Position numbers and translations under genes: made by a program. The notes beneath the pieces were generated by a model that saw nothing but the letters and a program-made list of their open reading frames with translations, ran no database searches and was not told the DNA's origin. Source: Arctopsyche grandis (taxonomy: Eukaryota > Arthropoda > Insecta > Trichoptera > Hydropsychidae). From it: DNA of 64,000 bases. Within the stretch, counting starts at the first letter, position 1. Each line of letters begins with the position of its first letter. The stretch spans positions 811,001-875,000 of the forward strand of contig NC_135366.1 of NCBI RefSeq assembly GCF_051622035.1, given 5' to 3'. This document shows positions 11,023 to 31,809 of the stretch, one piece after another.

Positions 11023-12536
11023 AGATTGAAGATTATTTCTTGTATTAATCGTCCGACTTCTATTTTTGCAGAAAGCTCTCATTCAGAGGCCTCACTCGTT
11101 CGAAGACTGTGTGGTCTGGGCACGTCAACATTGGGAGGGCCAGTACAGCAACCAGATTAAGCAACTGCTGTACAACTTCCCGCCCGACAAAGACACGACG
11201 AGCGGCCAACCTTTCTGGTCTGGTCCGAAGAGGTGTCCGACGCCGTTGGAGTTCGACGTTGAAGAGGAGATGCACATGGACTACGTCGTGGCCGGAGCCA
11301 ATCTACTAGCTCAAGTGTACGCCATACCTGGATCGAGGGATAGGAAATACGTTGCAAGATTGATTACCGCTATTGAGGTTTGATCTATTTGTAACGACGG
11401 TTTTGGTGGAATCTACTTTCTGATTTGAACATTCCTAATTACCGGAATATATGATTTGGTTGAATCTTTATTGCACAATTACTTATTTGATTAAATCATT
11501 ACGGATTAGAGTGGAAGAGTTCACACTATAAAAGTACTCTGAACTGAATTGGCTAGTAAATTTTAGTGATCAGCTCTGTAAGCTCAGAATTTTACTTGAA
11601 TCTTTTCAAACTAATCAATCTGATTTTTTCAAAATCACAAGGTGAATTTCAATAGGAATGGAATTCAATTGCAAGTTAGGATTGATTTCAAATCAGAAAG
11701 TAACTTCAGAATGTATGTTTGTGTTATAAAAATGAAATATAACTTTTATAAAAATGTTTCAGGTGCCAAAATTCTCGCCAGTTAGCGGTATTAAAATAGC
11801 CATAACTGACGCACAGTTGATGCAAAACAGCGACGATTTAGATCAAGACCGTATTAGTGATATTATTTCCGAGCTTGCCACTCTGGATTGTTCGGGCGGC
11901 CTCACGATCACGCCGTTGGAGTTTGAGAAAGACGACGACAGCAATTTCCACATGGACTTCATTGTCGCCGCTTCGAACTTGCGCGCCACCAACTATAAAA
12001 TCACACCCGTAGACCGGCACCAGTCGAAACTCATTGCTGGAAAGATCATACCGGCGATAGCCACAACCACGTCTGTTGTCGCCGGCTTAGTCTGCCTGGA
12101 GCTGTACAAGCTTGCCCAAGGCTTCCGTACCCTGGACGGCTTCAAGAACGGCTTTGTCAACCTCGCACTCCCCTTCTTCGGATTCTCCGATCCGATCGCC
12201 GCGCCCAAGTTGACCTTCTACGACAACGAGTGGACACTCTGGGATCGGTTCGAGGTGGCCGGTGAGCTGACTCTGCAGCAATTCTTAGATTATTTCAAAA
12301 ACGAACACAGGTTGGAGATTACGATGCTGTCGCAGGGCATCTGTATGCTGTATTCGTTTTTCATGCCAAAATCCAAGTGTGAAGAGAGGCTGGGTCTGCC
12401 CATGTCCGAGGTGGTGGTCAAGGTGTCGAAGCGCAAGCTGGAGCCGCATGTGAAAGCGCTCGTGTTTGAATTGTGTTGCAACGACATTGATGGAAACGAT
12501 GTGGAGGTTCCTTACGTAAGATACACGCTGCCTTAG
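4593..12536 (+). CDS. UBA1: Ubiquitin-like modifier-activating enzyme 1 (E1), 6 exons, 1057 aa
   Basis: E1 activates ubiquitin with ATP, forms a ubiquitin thioester and passes it to E2 enzymes. Exons: 4593-5375, 8190-8847, 10217-10614, 10692-10946, 11072-11377, 11763-12536, all GT/AG with phase closing at TAG 12534-12536. Visible parts in order: inactive adenylation half ([12 protein letters not shown]), first catalytic-cysteine half-domain, active adenylation half with [12 protein letters not shown] and [17 protein letters not shown], second catalytic-cysteine domain with the active cysteine in [10 protein letters not shown] (about Cys637; human Cys632), and a C-terminal ubiquitin-fold domain ending in YVRYTLP. 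ATG 4593 opens an extension with KRRRLAS, a likely nuclear signal. The next in-frame ATG (4713) is codon 41. Length fits the family (about 1050 aa). Exon 1 is very GC-rich, later exons are not. Intron 1 is full of transposon debris. An AATAAA lies at 12596. Confidence 0.97.
5700..5871 (+). mobile_element. piggyBac-type MITE fragment in UBA1 intron 1
   Basis: Starts with TTAACCC, then CCAACTAGAATTATTTTATAG and continues through TAACTACCGCCGAGGATTTCG to TATCTTGCAACAA. The same order of sequence is seen in the full copies at 24446-24979 and 42930-43527. It stops abruptly at 5871, where a Helitron-like 5' end begins. Confidence 0.75.
5872..6870. mobile_element. Cluster of Helitron-like remnants in UBA1 intron 1
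   Basis: A Helitron-like 5' terminus (TCTAATATATAATTTCGAAA) begins at 5872 right after an A. A second 5'-like segment lies near 6683. Termini with the CCGGGTAAAACCACT hairpin end occur at about 6604-6640 (inverted) and 6838-6867 (forward). The complex order suggests several insertions and rearrangements rather than one intact element. A palindromic MITE remnant (about 6100-6215) and two direct repeats TAAGCCCG..TAAAGGTC (about 5982 and 6233) lie inside. Confidence 0.6.
6100..6215. mobile_element. Palindromic MITE remnant, also present at 30.4 kb
   Basis: Contains CCAGTTCCTAAATAGCAACC and, downstream, GGGAACTGGATATGGAAA, which pair as arms of a hairpin. The same arms and loop are present at 30430-30550, there with longer matching arms (TATCTATTACCGATATTTCC side). 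It appears to be a small foldback element. Confidence 0.6.
6871..8189. other. Remainder of UBA1 intron 1, no gene
   Basis: AT-rich intron sequence with poly-T tracts and no long ORF. I see no further recognisable element. The intron ends in TTTCAG at 8189. Confidence 0.6.
8848..10216. other. UBA1 intron 2, no feature seen
   Basis: Starts GTAAGT and ends TTGCAG. Very AT-rich, with homopolymer runs (for example poly-T near 9035 and 9455), no long ORF and no clear repeat family. Confidence 0.6.
10972..11018. repeat. (TA)n microsatellite in UBA1 intron 4
   Basis: An uninterrupted run of alternating T and A inside the 125-bp intron between exons 4 and 5. Confidence 0.9.
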
Positions 12537-14112
12537 AATGTTCAGCTTTGTCGGCGATTTGCACTTCATTTTTATCAATATCAATAATTAAAAAGAATAA
12601 ATAAATAAAAAAAATCAAAAAATAGCGATTGCCTTAATATTTTGTATTGAGTTGAAACTTTTTTACTTTACAAAGAAATTAATATTTTTACTATGAACTT
12701 ATTAATTACTGTTTTCTTTGTGCATTTTTTTGAGCGTGTATTTTGCATTTCTGAAGTATATATATACATATATATGTGTATACATGTATCGTTAAACTGC
12801 GATTAACAGGATTGTGGATAGTAGTCGATGACGCGCAACACAATTTATTAACACTTGCTTTCGTTGGAGTGGCACTCGCTGTTGACAGGATCCTGGAAAA
12901 AAAACAAAAAAATTAAACAAACTACGTGTTTGGTAATCACAATTTAAGTATGGTTGGTTAAAATTATTTCGTAAAATTTTATGTGTTTGTATTTAAAAAT
13001 AAATCCTTAATAATTTTACTGTTGTTTGTATTTATGGAGTTGCTCGAAGAGATGTTATAGGTCTACATATATAGTGGTGGATCGACTATATTGGTTTTTT
13101 TTGTACCATAGCTACACTTCGTGACATCACGATTTGATCTTGTGCCGTTTGCTCTTTTTTTTTTAACATGACTTGTAGAAGTGCACATTGTGCCTAGAGC
13201 TGACTGATCTGACTAGATATTAAAATGCTCATCGACTATCAACGCTAAAACATTTGTTGGTTGGACTCGAATCACCATCTGGTTGGTTTGGTTTCCTTTT
13301 GACCAAAATGTGCTGAACATATAAATGCATACGATTTTGGGTGTTAATGACCTCGTGTGTGGATTTCACGCCTAGAATTTCAATTATTAGATTGTATCGG
13401 CTAGTTGTGAAGTTGAAAACTGAGAGTTAGCATAACAGCTTCACCAGTTGTAGGTATATAAAACGAAGAGACGATTGAGTGCAATCATTTATCATTATAA
13501 ACATGATTTTGTATTGTAATTTTTTTTTTTTGAGGGCAATTCAGCATAGACGTCCTTTTCAAAAAGTAATTCTTCTAATAAGTTGATGTTCTAATTTGAA
13601 TAAGCATCTGAATGCTCTAACTGGACAAAGTTCGGTGATTAATCTGCACACGTCACGAAAACTCGGGTTTATTCCGCATTCTCATGGCAACGATTGTCGT
13701 GTGCGTGATAGCAATGTGCGAAATATTCCGTTAACCATTTACATAAGTTTGCTATACGTAAAGAAAATCTGCAGTCAATTTTTGTGAATTGGCATTACTT
13801 GTCGATTCTAAATAGAGAAAAAAAATATAGGAAGTTTTCATATTTATACTGGCAATAGTTTGCCAACGTACTTCGTTTGAGTAAAGTAACTGAAGAATTT
13901 TTAATTTGTATTTTAAATAATTCTTCAGGTGGCATAATATTGTAGCGTTTCCGAGATCATAGTGAAAGACGCAGTAGTAGTGATAGAGGTAATTTATTGT
14001 TCTCGATCCGTCGCCCTGCCAGCTCCGAATGAAGCACGGATCAAAACCATCTAATATTTATACTCATCGGGTACTCTCCGCACAGAGATATCATTGGTTG
14101 ATGGGTCGCGAG
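12537..14112. other. UBA1 3' flank and intergenic DNA, no gene seen
   Basis: Contains the likely UBA1 polyadenylation signal (AATAAA at 12596-12601), a TATATA-rich stretch near 12760 and AT-rich DNA. The open frames here are short and show no codon-like composition. Confidence 0.6.
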
Positions 14113-14470
14113 CAGAGAAATGTAATAATAATAGAAGGACCCTTACGAATAAATAATTGGTGTTAATATTACGCGGTACGTCTCTATAAATACGCTACTA
14201 CGCAAGGAATACAATCTGATCAATTTACTTACAAAAATGTATCCCATGTTGTTTATTGTGTGTTTTTGAAAGTATTGTGCAATTTTTAGCGATGCACTTG
14301 CCCATCTTGCGAGTAATATAAACAAACAGAGAAGTTTTTATCGGACAAACGTCGAGCACCAAACATCGAATACGACTGATGCTAAAATTATTTAGGATTG
14401 TCTGTGAACAATCGTCACTTGACAACAATATGATGCCTAAAACCATTTTTATTAATATAACATTTCTCTA
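14113..14470. mobile_element. hAT-type MITE with near-perfect 8-bp target duplication
   Basis: Terminal inverted repeats start CAGAGAAATGTAATAATA on the left and end TATAACATTTCTCTA on the right. Flanks are GTCGCGAG and GTCGTGAG, an 8-bp duplication with one mismatch, which is the hAT signature. The interior is homologous, in opposite orientation, to the element at 15653-15956 (shared ATGTTGTTTATTG, CTTGCCCATCTTGCGAGTAA, GTCACTTGACAACAATATGA). It has no transposase. Confidence 0.85.
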
Positions 14471-14724
14471 GTCGTGAGACCTTAAATAGAGAACTAACAA
14501 ATTTTTTTTTTAATTTTAAAAATTAAAGAAAATTGAAAAATACAAAGGTTATTGACTTTTGGTAAAATGGATTCGACTTCTATTAAATCGTCATTGAGAA
14601 TTTTTGTGTTTGGTCATTGAAAAATTTTTCGAAATATTTTAGGCGCCTAGTCTTCTACAGTCCCTTTAATTATATCGTGGCGTATGCGAAGTGTCAAACA
14701 TTTCGAAACAGTATTAGGCATATA

Positions 14725-14935
14725 TAAAAGATAGATGAAAATTTCATCGAGTGTATTATAAATAAAAATTATCTACCTACCTACATATAAACAATATAAA
14801 ACAGCAATAGAAAAATTAATTAATTTAAATTAAAATAATTTCCCATAGATTGCGCTAAATGCTTGTGTATTTTCAAACAATATATATGCAGGTTTTTTCT
14901 TGATTCTACCATCCAAAATTTACGTTTACGATAAG
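14725..14935 (-). mobile_element. Helitron-like fragment (GATGAAA hairpin family)
   Basis: Shares GATGAAAATTTCATCG, then ATTATCTACCTACCTACATA and the GATTGCGCTAAATGCT segment, with the more complete element at 14953-15357. Both ends are incomplete. Confidence 0.6.
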
Positions 14936-14952
14936 TCTGAAATGACTAGCGA

Positions 14953-15357
14953 CTAGCGATACACCTGATGAAAATTTCATCGGGTGTATTTTAAGTAAAA
15001 ACTACCTACCTACCCACATATAAACAATAAAAAAAAATACACAGACACACATTTTTTTCTAGATCATGAAAACGTGATCAGTGATCGATTCTGAGTTCAA
15101 ATCAGTCAAAATCTCGAGTTCGAATTTTCGCATGATTACAAAACTTCATTTATTGTTACTACGTACATATGTAGATGGCTCTTCAGAACAACACACAACA
15201 GTACACGTGTAATTAGTAATTAATTTTCAATAGACGGCGCTAAATGCTAGTTTATTTTCTAAGAGGAAATGTCGATACAAATAATATATATATACAGATT
15301 TTTTCTTGATTCTATCATCAAAACAATACAAATTCTCTTTCGAAATTATATATTAGA
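14953..15357 (-). mobile_element. Non-autonomous Helitron
   Basis: Read on the minus strand, it starts TCTAATATATAATTTCGAAA (15357 downward) and ends with the hairpin GATGAAATTTTCATC, a short spacer and CTAG at 14953-14956. It is flanked by A on the left and T on the right in plus orientation, so insertion was between A and T without duplication, as Helitrons do. A second CTAG at 14946 leaves the exact 3' end ambiguous by 7 bp. No Rep/helicase is encoded. Confidence 0.75.
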
Positions 15358-15652
15358 TATATTATACATATATATTAGATAGATACAAGATACATTTAAA
15401 AAATTAGTCCTACGAACATAATTTAACCCTGCTTAAATGAACAAAAAACCTTTGAAATACATTCAAAAGCGAAATAAGGCACAGAAATGGAGTAGCTAAA
15501 AAAATTTGACTTAAAATTTCAAATTGAATTTTTTCAAATAACATTTATAATGAGTTCTTGTAAATCATAAATTTAAGTATTAATTTTATTTATTTATACC
15601 TGAAACTTATAAAATATACGTAATGGTTTTTCTTCAATTTAATTTTTAAACC

Positions 15653-15956
15653 CAGAGAAATGTTATAATAATAGAAGTGGTTTTAGGCGTCATATTGTTG
15701 TCAAGTGACGATTGTCCACAGGCAATCAGTCGTATTGGATGCTTGGTGCTCGACGTATGCCCGATAAAAACTTCTCTGTTTGTTTATATTACTCGCAAGA
15801 TGGGCAAGCATCGGTAAAAATTGCACAATACATTCAAAAACAAACAATAAACAACATGGGATACATATCGTTTATGTATCTATAGAGACGTACCGCGTAA
15901 TATTGACAACAATTATTTATTCGTAAGGGCCCTTCTATTATTATAACATTCCTCTG
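15653..15956. mobile_element. hAT-type MITE with perfect 8-bp target duplication
   Basis: Terminal inverted repeats CAGAGAAATGTTATAATA on the left and TATTATAACATTCCTCTG on the right, flanked on both sides by TTTAAACC. The 8-bp duplication and CAG start mark it as hAT. It is the same family as 14113-14470 but inverted, and has no coding capacity. Confidence 0.92.
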
Positions 15957-16239
15957 TTTAAACCTAAGAAAAAGATATTAAGTGTAGGCATTCATGTATA
16001 TTATTGAGTAAAAATAAACGTGAAATTAAAGACTGAATTTCAGCCAAAAAACTACAATTTTGACACAGCCCAGTAATATTTATATATATTTTTTAAGATT
16101 GAAGGTTTTTACTAATTTATCATGATGACTTTATCTCTTTACATTTGATTATTGGCGCCGTGAAAAGCTGTCTTAAAAAAATATTTAAGAAATTTTGACT
16201 TAAACGGGGCATTTGAAAATTGCGGAGAGATAGAAAACA

Positions 16240-16512
16240 GAGGATGCAAGCTAGTGAAGCCACGGCACCGAATCTGCGAGTGTCCAGACCTGGAAACAAG
16301 GGAACGGAGCTTGAAATTGTGCAATTGTGTATGGCGTGAGGGCGCGAGCGTGTGCTGGGTGAGGCGTGGCGTGGAGTGTCGGTTGGTGGTGGTGGTGGTG
16401 GTGTCGGCGTTGGCCGGCTGGCGGCCATCTTGGATGCGTGTTGTGCGCGAATGCGGCTGCGGCTGCGGGTGGCCGAGTGGTGGGACCGCGAGCGCCCGCC
16501 ACGCCGCCGGAC
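16240..16512 (+). promoter_or_regulatory. GC-rich 5' flank of CNOT3
   Basis: GC and CpG rise sharply from about 16240 and stay high into intron 1 (about 16680). A (GGT)n run at about 16384-16402 lies within. No TATA box is evident. It resembles the UBA1 promoter region and fits a constitutively expressed gene. The GC-rich long frames here on both strands are compositional. Confidence 0.5.
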
Positions 16513-26472
<9,960 letters not shown>

Positions 26473-27257
26473 TATATATATATATACAACATCGACGTGG
26501 GAGGGGTCCGTTCGCCGGATCCCGAGGACCTCGTCGTCGACAGCCGAAATTTCCATTTTTTCCATGTGGGCGAGATAACCTACAAGTGATAGTGTGAATA
26601 ATTTTAATATGTTAAATGATTATATGCTGGTCGTATGAATAAAAAAGTACTGTTCAGAATGTGTAGTTTCAGCAGTTGATTCGACTTTTTTTATTCGCTA
26701 AGTGATCGATTCTGTTTTTATTTTTTCGTTTTATTATTTCTTTTTTATGTAAGTGAAATATAATTGTGGCATATCGCGTTGCCAGGCAAGAGTGCATGAA
26801 TTTATAATCTCGGTACTTTGTGACCGAATCCACAGTACAAACTTTCATTAGCTTTTCGAAATAGCAGTGAAATGAATTTGTTCTGCTTTAATAATTGTTG
26901 ATAGTTTTCACTTTTGTAAAAAGATTATGGAGAAAAATGGTGTTAACATTAATTTAAAAATATGTCTGTACAGTTCAATTCGTATAGGAATAAAAATAAG
27001 AATTTACGTTTTGTTTTTATTACCTCCTATATATATATATATATATACATTTATATAATATATTATAAAAATCAATCATACATCATATCGCATCCTAATT
27101 TTTAAGTCAAATCATCAGCAATTTCGATCAGACGAGACATAAATTCGATCGGAGTATAACAGTTAGGAATAAGTAAAGCCTGCTCAATTTATTATAAACT
27201 GATTTTTTAAGAGCAGGCCTTTCTTATATGCAAGTATTATCCGATCAATTAATGAGA
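26473..27257. other. Convergent 3' ends of CNOT3 and DDX47
   Basis: Only 785 bp separate the two stop codons. A CNOT3-side AATAAA lies at 26638-26643 and a DDX47-side signal (TTTATT on plus) at 27188-27193, so the 3' UTRs do not need to overlap. No other feature is seen apart from a TATA run near 27035. Confidence 0.6.
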
Positions 27258-29112
27258 TTATCGTCTTTTATTATTATGATGATTATTTTTATTGCTATTG
27301 TTCTTCTTGTTGCTGTTATTCTTAATACGTTTTCGGAAACCACTAGCTTCTTCGGTATCGTCGTCTGATTCCATATCATGCTTTCTTTTGCCTTTTTTGT
27401 CGGAGAGCTCTTTCAATTCCTAAAATGCATAAAAATTATCATTACGATCGCAAACTCATCAAAAATGTATATTCAGTATAAGGATCACTTACAATCTTGG
27501 TCAGTCTTTGAGCTTCGGCTACTCTTTCCTGCAAAACCATGACTTCGGCTTCTTCAGTCTTGTATAGAGGCAACTGCTTTCCGATCAACTGTTCTATGCG
27601 TTGATACAACTCTACGTCGTACTGAAAACATCACGATCATGTTAAATCATAATACGTCACACATCGTTGAAAGATTTTTTGGTACTTATCTTACCTGTGT
27701 TACGAAGGTGACTGATTTTCCAGCTCTACCAGCTCTCGCTGTTCTTCCGACTCGGTGAATGTAATCTTTACTGTGCATTGGTATGTCAAAGTTCAGCACT
27801 ACGTCTACGTGGGGAATATCTAAGCCTCTGAAAAATAAAATTATTGAGTATTTATGATGCAAATTTGTCATTGATTTTGTGCTACATGATTAAATTACAG
27901 TTGTACCTTGACGCAACGTCTGTCGATATAAGAATGGATCTGTTCTTCGATTTGAATTTGTTCAGGGCTGCTAAGCGTTTGTTCTGCGACATCTGTCCGT
28001 GAAGTGGTACTGCCGAGAGACCCAAGTTCCTCAGGAGTAGGGCAGTGCGTAATGTGTTGCTGCATGTCGAGCAGAAGATGATGAACGAGTTGCCGGCCAT
28101 TTCGTTCAAGATGTGAACAAGATACACGTCCTAGAAGGTACATTTGGATATCAACACATGTAAATTAGATTCATTCAATGAATTCCGGGAATTATTTATA
28201 CCTTGAATTTGACTGGAATGAATACATAGTGCTGTTGAAGCTTATCTACGGTTTGGTACTTGTTTGAGACTTCGACTTTCACCGGATCCTGAAGAGACGC
28301 TCTCTGCAGCTTTTGTACTTTTTTAGTCATCGTTGCCGAGAATAAGTAAGTGCGCCGTTCTTTCGGAATGACTCTTAAAATCTTGTCGACTTCGACTTCA
28401 AAGTCCATGTTGAGAATTCTGTCGGCCTCGTCCATGACTAAGTACTTGATCGACTTCAGGTTGAAGCCTTTAGTGTTTTCTAAATGGTCGACCAGCCGAC
28501 CGGGAGTCGCTATTATGATATGTGGTTTCTTCGAGAGCATTAGAGCTTGAGCTACCATGTCCATGCCACCGACGATTACAACACACTTAACACCGATACT
28601 AGCACCTGTTAAAAACGTATAAGATGTGTAAAACGACTTGTATTGTTGAATTTACATGATTATGAGATGAAGTCGACATACCTAGAGCTTCAAACTGTTC
28701 CGATATTTGAAAAGCCAACTCTCTGGTAGGCGTTAGTATTAATGCGAAATATCTTTGAGGGTTCTGAAGCAACGCTTGGAGGATGGGTAGAGCGAACGCT
28801 CCTGTTTTACCGGAGCCCGTCTCTGCAAGTCCGATGATGTCTTTCCCTTGCAGGGCGAGAGGTATAGCTTCCTTTTGAATTTTCGAAGGTACGCTCCATT
28901 TTAGACTGTTGCATGCTTCACACAATACGTCGACTACTCCCTGCAAATTTACTTTGGATGAAAAGTTCATGTAAAGTGTGTGGAAAGGATGATAGTAAGA
29001 TACGTACCAGTTCAGACCAGGTGGGAGTTGGCTCCTGAACCTCTGCCTGCTCTTCTTCGACTTCATTTTCTGGTTCCGACTCCGATTTAGAGTGTTCGCT
29101 GTTGCCTGTCAT
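27258..29112 (-). CDS. DDX47: DEAD-box ATP-dependent RNA helicase DDX47 (yeast Rrp3), 7 exons, 471 aa
   Basis: A nucleolar RNA helicase for early pre-rRNA processing of the small ribosomal subunit. Exons in transcript order: 29112-29008, 28940-28682, 28605-28202, 28130-27907, 27837-end numbering corrected to 27827-27695, 27621-27493, 27419-27258; all junctions are GT/AG and the phase closes at TAA 27260-27258. Motifs in order: Q motif region ([18 protein letters not shown]), Walker [19 protein letters not shown] and TPGRL, DEAD ([13 protein letters not shown]), SAT (LFSATMTKK), then the second RecA-like domain with [22 protein letters not shown] and [11 protein letters not shown]. The acidic N-terminus and Lys/Asn/His-rich tail are typical low-complexity ends. 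Human DDX47 is 455 aa. I chose ATG 29112 because upstream in-frame sequence offers only a TTG. Divergent from PHF5A. Confidence 0.94.
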
Positions 29113-29267
29113 CTCACCACGTGCTTTAGCGTACAAACATAAACGTCAAATGCCCAAGCGCAGGCCGTAACAATTTATTTCACCACCAAAACTAATATTC
29201 TATTTTATTTTATTATTAAATTGAGCACCAATAGAACCAAAATTAAGTATGTTAGTTTTATATAGCC

Positions 29268-29740
29268 AGCAGCATGGCTCGGTGGTTGCGCTCTTGCCTA
29301 ACACCGAGAGGCGCCTGGTTCAATCCCGTGAGTTGACCTTGATTCAAATGAATTTATTCTGAGTATATCTGTAATACTGGTAATTGGACTATTCGTCACA
29401 TCGTGGTGGTCACAAAGACAATTTTTGCCGTGAAAATCGCGAATACATAATATTTGGTACTCAAGTTCTTGTTAGTATGATAGTTATCGTTAGTATGATG
29501 GACTTTTCGACTGCCAGATGTTTCGTTATAGGGATTTTTGTGACGAGTACTTTGTGACCAATAATCACCGAACCGTAATGCTACTGGTCAAATTTGGATA
29601 TTTGTGACTTCAGGTCGATTGTTTCCTATCAGAATTTGCCAATTTTCTGATATCATTGTTGAAACGGTTCCTCGATAAAATTGGCTTAAAACTTCCTATG
29701 TACAATGTCACCACTATTTGAGTATGATTAATTTACAATA
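29268..29740 (+). mobile_element. tRNA-derived SINE
   Basis: The head CAGCATGGCTCGGTGGTTGC resembles an A box and TGGTTCAATCCCGTG a B box of RNA polymerase III promoters. The body (CAGGTCGATTGTTTCCTATC, AAACGGTTCC) follows. It is the same subfamily as the inverted copy at 61797-62158. The 3' tail is unclear here. Confidence 0.8.
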
Positions 29741-29867
29741 AAATTTATGTACTAGTTAAAATTCATAGATGTCTCGTTTACCATGTGGTGCTCACTGTAC
29801 ATGGAATATTATATTTTTATTTGTATTTATTATTTTTTTGTCTCACTATATTGCTTTCTTTTTTAAC

Positions 29868-30320
29868 CAGCGGCGTTGTCTAGTGGTGAATGTTGAATTA
29901 TTTCGTACTTGATGTTACGAGTTCGATTCCCCGCTAAGTCTCGCCGTTGGCCAGACCTTGATTTGTCTAGGTCGATCGTTTCTTATCAGAAATTGCCAAT
30001 TTTTCTGATTTTCATTGAAACGATTCCTGTAAAATTGGCGTTTCTTTCCCAATTTTCTGTTGCGAACCTTTAGTTATTGTTATATCTTAGGTTTCGCCAT
30101 ATTGCTCACCATAGATGTCTCTGTGGTTGTTTATCGAATATAAAATTCGTGTTGTTACATGAAAGTTCTTCATCGTTATTTATCGTATTAATACGATGTT
30201 TGTAATATATGTATACTGACCATAGACGTCAGATATTTAGATTTACATGTATCTATGTAATAATTATGTGGACCAGGAAGACGCATTTGGGGTTTACCTG
30301 TTAAGCCTTCCTTGTATATT
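29868..30320 (+). mobile_element. tRNA-derived SINE with complete 3' tail
   Basis: A different tRNA-like head (CGTTGTCTAGTGGTGAATG, B box GAGTTCGATTCCCCG) joined to the shared body (GGTCGATCGTTTCTTATCAG; CACCATAGATGTCTCTGTGG) and ending in the shared 3' segment CCAGGAAGACGCATTTGGGG...CTGTTAAGCCTTCCTTG, followed by TATATA/AAATAAA repeats. Confidence 0.8.
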
Positions 30321-30419
30321 TGTATATATGTATGTGAAAATATATATGTAAAAATAAAAATAAATATTTTATTCTGTATGTGTGCCAATCTAAATAAATA
30401 AATTTAGAGTTTTATTTAT

Positions 30420-30550
30420 TTAGATTGACTGCCCACACCCACGATATCTACTACCAATATTTTCATATCCAGTTCCCATATTGAAACTTGTAGTTGCTAT
30501 TAAGGAACTGGATATGGAAATATCGGTAATAGATACCGTGTGTGTGGACA
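30420..30550. mobile_element. Palindromic foldback MITE
   Basis: Arms ATATCTACTACCAATATTTT..CATATCCAGTTCC and GGAACTGGATATGGAAATAT..GGTAATAGATA pair across a short loop. The same element is found degraded at about 6100-6215. It lies between DDX47 and PHF5A. Confidence 0.7.
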
Positions 30551-30595
30551 GCGCCAGTGATTTACATATGTAATAAAAATGCTGCATTATTTGTA

Positions 30596-30660
30596 ATTGG
30601 CCAGGAAGGCGCATTGGGGTTTACCTGTTAGTCCTTCCTGGTATATATGTATATAATAAA
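30596..30660 (+). mobile_element. SINE 3'-end fragment
   Basis: GGCCAGGAAGGCGCATTGGG followed by TTTACCTGTTAGTCCTTCCTGG and a TATATG tail, the conserved 3' end of the window's SINEs without the head. Confidence 0.75.
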
Positions 30661-30762
30661 GATTAAATAAAAAAATAAATTTCAGAACTTAGACCATTCG
30701 ATATATGTCAAATGTTGTCAGAAGTGAGTTGGCAGCACTGCTTGTATACCGGTGACAGCGCA

Positions 30763-31421
30763 ATGGCTAAGCATCATCCAGATTTGATATTTTGTCGAAA
30801 ACAACCAGGAGTTGGTGAGTTTTTATTCATTTTAAATCTTATAATACATAATATTACTATTACATATTAATTCATCATCTCGTATTGTTTCGAAAGCTCT
30901 TTGCTACAAAAGTTTTTTTTTGTTAAAATAGGTTATGCGTTGCTAACCTAAATCTTCATACAAACGTTATAACAATGTATACTAACCACCTTAAATTTCT
31001 GGTTTGTCTACTAAAGCTGCCATCGAAATCTTTGTAATCTAACTTATGTTTTGTCGATTCGTTTCAGCCATCGGTCGCCTGTGTGAAAAATGCGACGGCA
31101 AATGTGTCATATGTGATTCGTATGTGAGGCCGTGCACCCTGGTCAGAATCTGCGACGAATGCAACTACGGCTCGTATCAGGGACGATGCGTCATCTGTGG
31201 CGGACCGGGAGTGTCCGATGCTTATTATTGCAAGGAATGCACCATTCAAGAGAAAGATGTACGATTCATATTCATCATTTTATTTGTATTGTGGAAAAAT
31301 TTGTATTAAACTTTTAAAATGTTTACAGAGAGACGGCTGCCCCAAAATTGTAAACCTAGGAAGTTCAAAGACAGATCTATTCTACGAAAGAAAAAAATAC
31401 GGCTTCAAAAGACTCTATTAA
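30763..31421 (+). CDS. PHF5A: PHD finger-like domain-containing protein 5A (SF3b 14b), 3 exons, 111 aa
   Basis: A small subunit of the SF3b complex of the U2 snRNP, needed for branch-site recognition. Exons: 30763-30814, 31068-31258, 31329-31421; both introns are GT/AG and the phase closes at TAA 31419-31421. The protein begins [20 protein letters not shown] and shows the full set of CxxC zinc ligands: CEKC, CVIC, CDEC, CVICGG, YYCKEC and GCPK, ending [11 protein letters not shown]. It is nearly identical to the family through its whole length (110-111 aa in animals). A likely poly(A) signal is at 31572. It is divergent from DDX47 and convergent with the kinesin gene, whose stop codon is 388 bp away. 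Confidence 0.98.
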
Positions 31422-31809
31422 CGGGATTTTTATATATATGTATTTTATTTAACCATCATTCACAATCTTATATTGAAAATTTTTGTATCGTAAATATTAA
31501 CCTCCTTTTTATTATCGAAATAGTTTTGGTTTAAATGACTGCTTATTGTTACATGGTTTGATTTATTTATAAATAAAATGAATGGACGAATGATTTATTA
31601 GATGTGTTTTAATTAAATTAAAAATGCCAGTTTAAAAAAGTGAAATTTTATTTCTACATGTTAAGGATCAACGGAATTAAATTATTTTATGTATATAGAT
31701 ATTATGTCATACAAACGTTCAACCAACGTTGCTAGAATTGCTAACGTAACTACTTGTGCTTGAACTGTGCGGGTTCGTCCATATGTTTGTCGATGCGTCT
31801 AGGTCTCCG

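Noticed and set aside
29268-29345. Possible functional tRNA gene (A-box and B-box-like sequence)
   Set aside because: The sequence does not fold into a full cloverleaf with a clear anticodon arm and is followed by the repeated SINE body; multiple similar copies exist.
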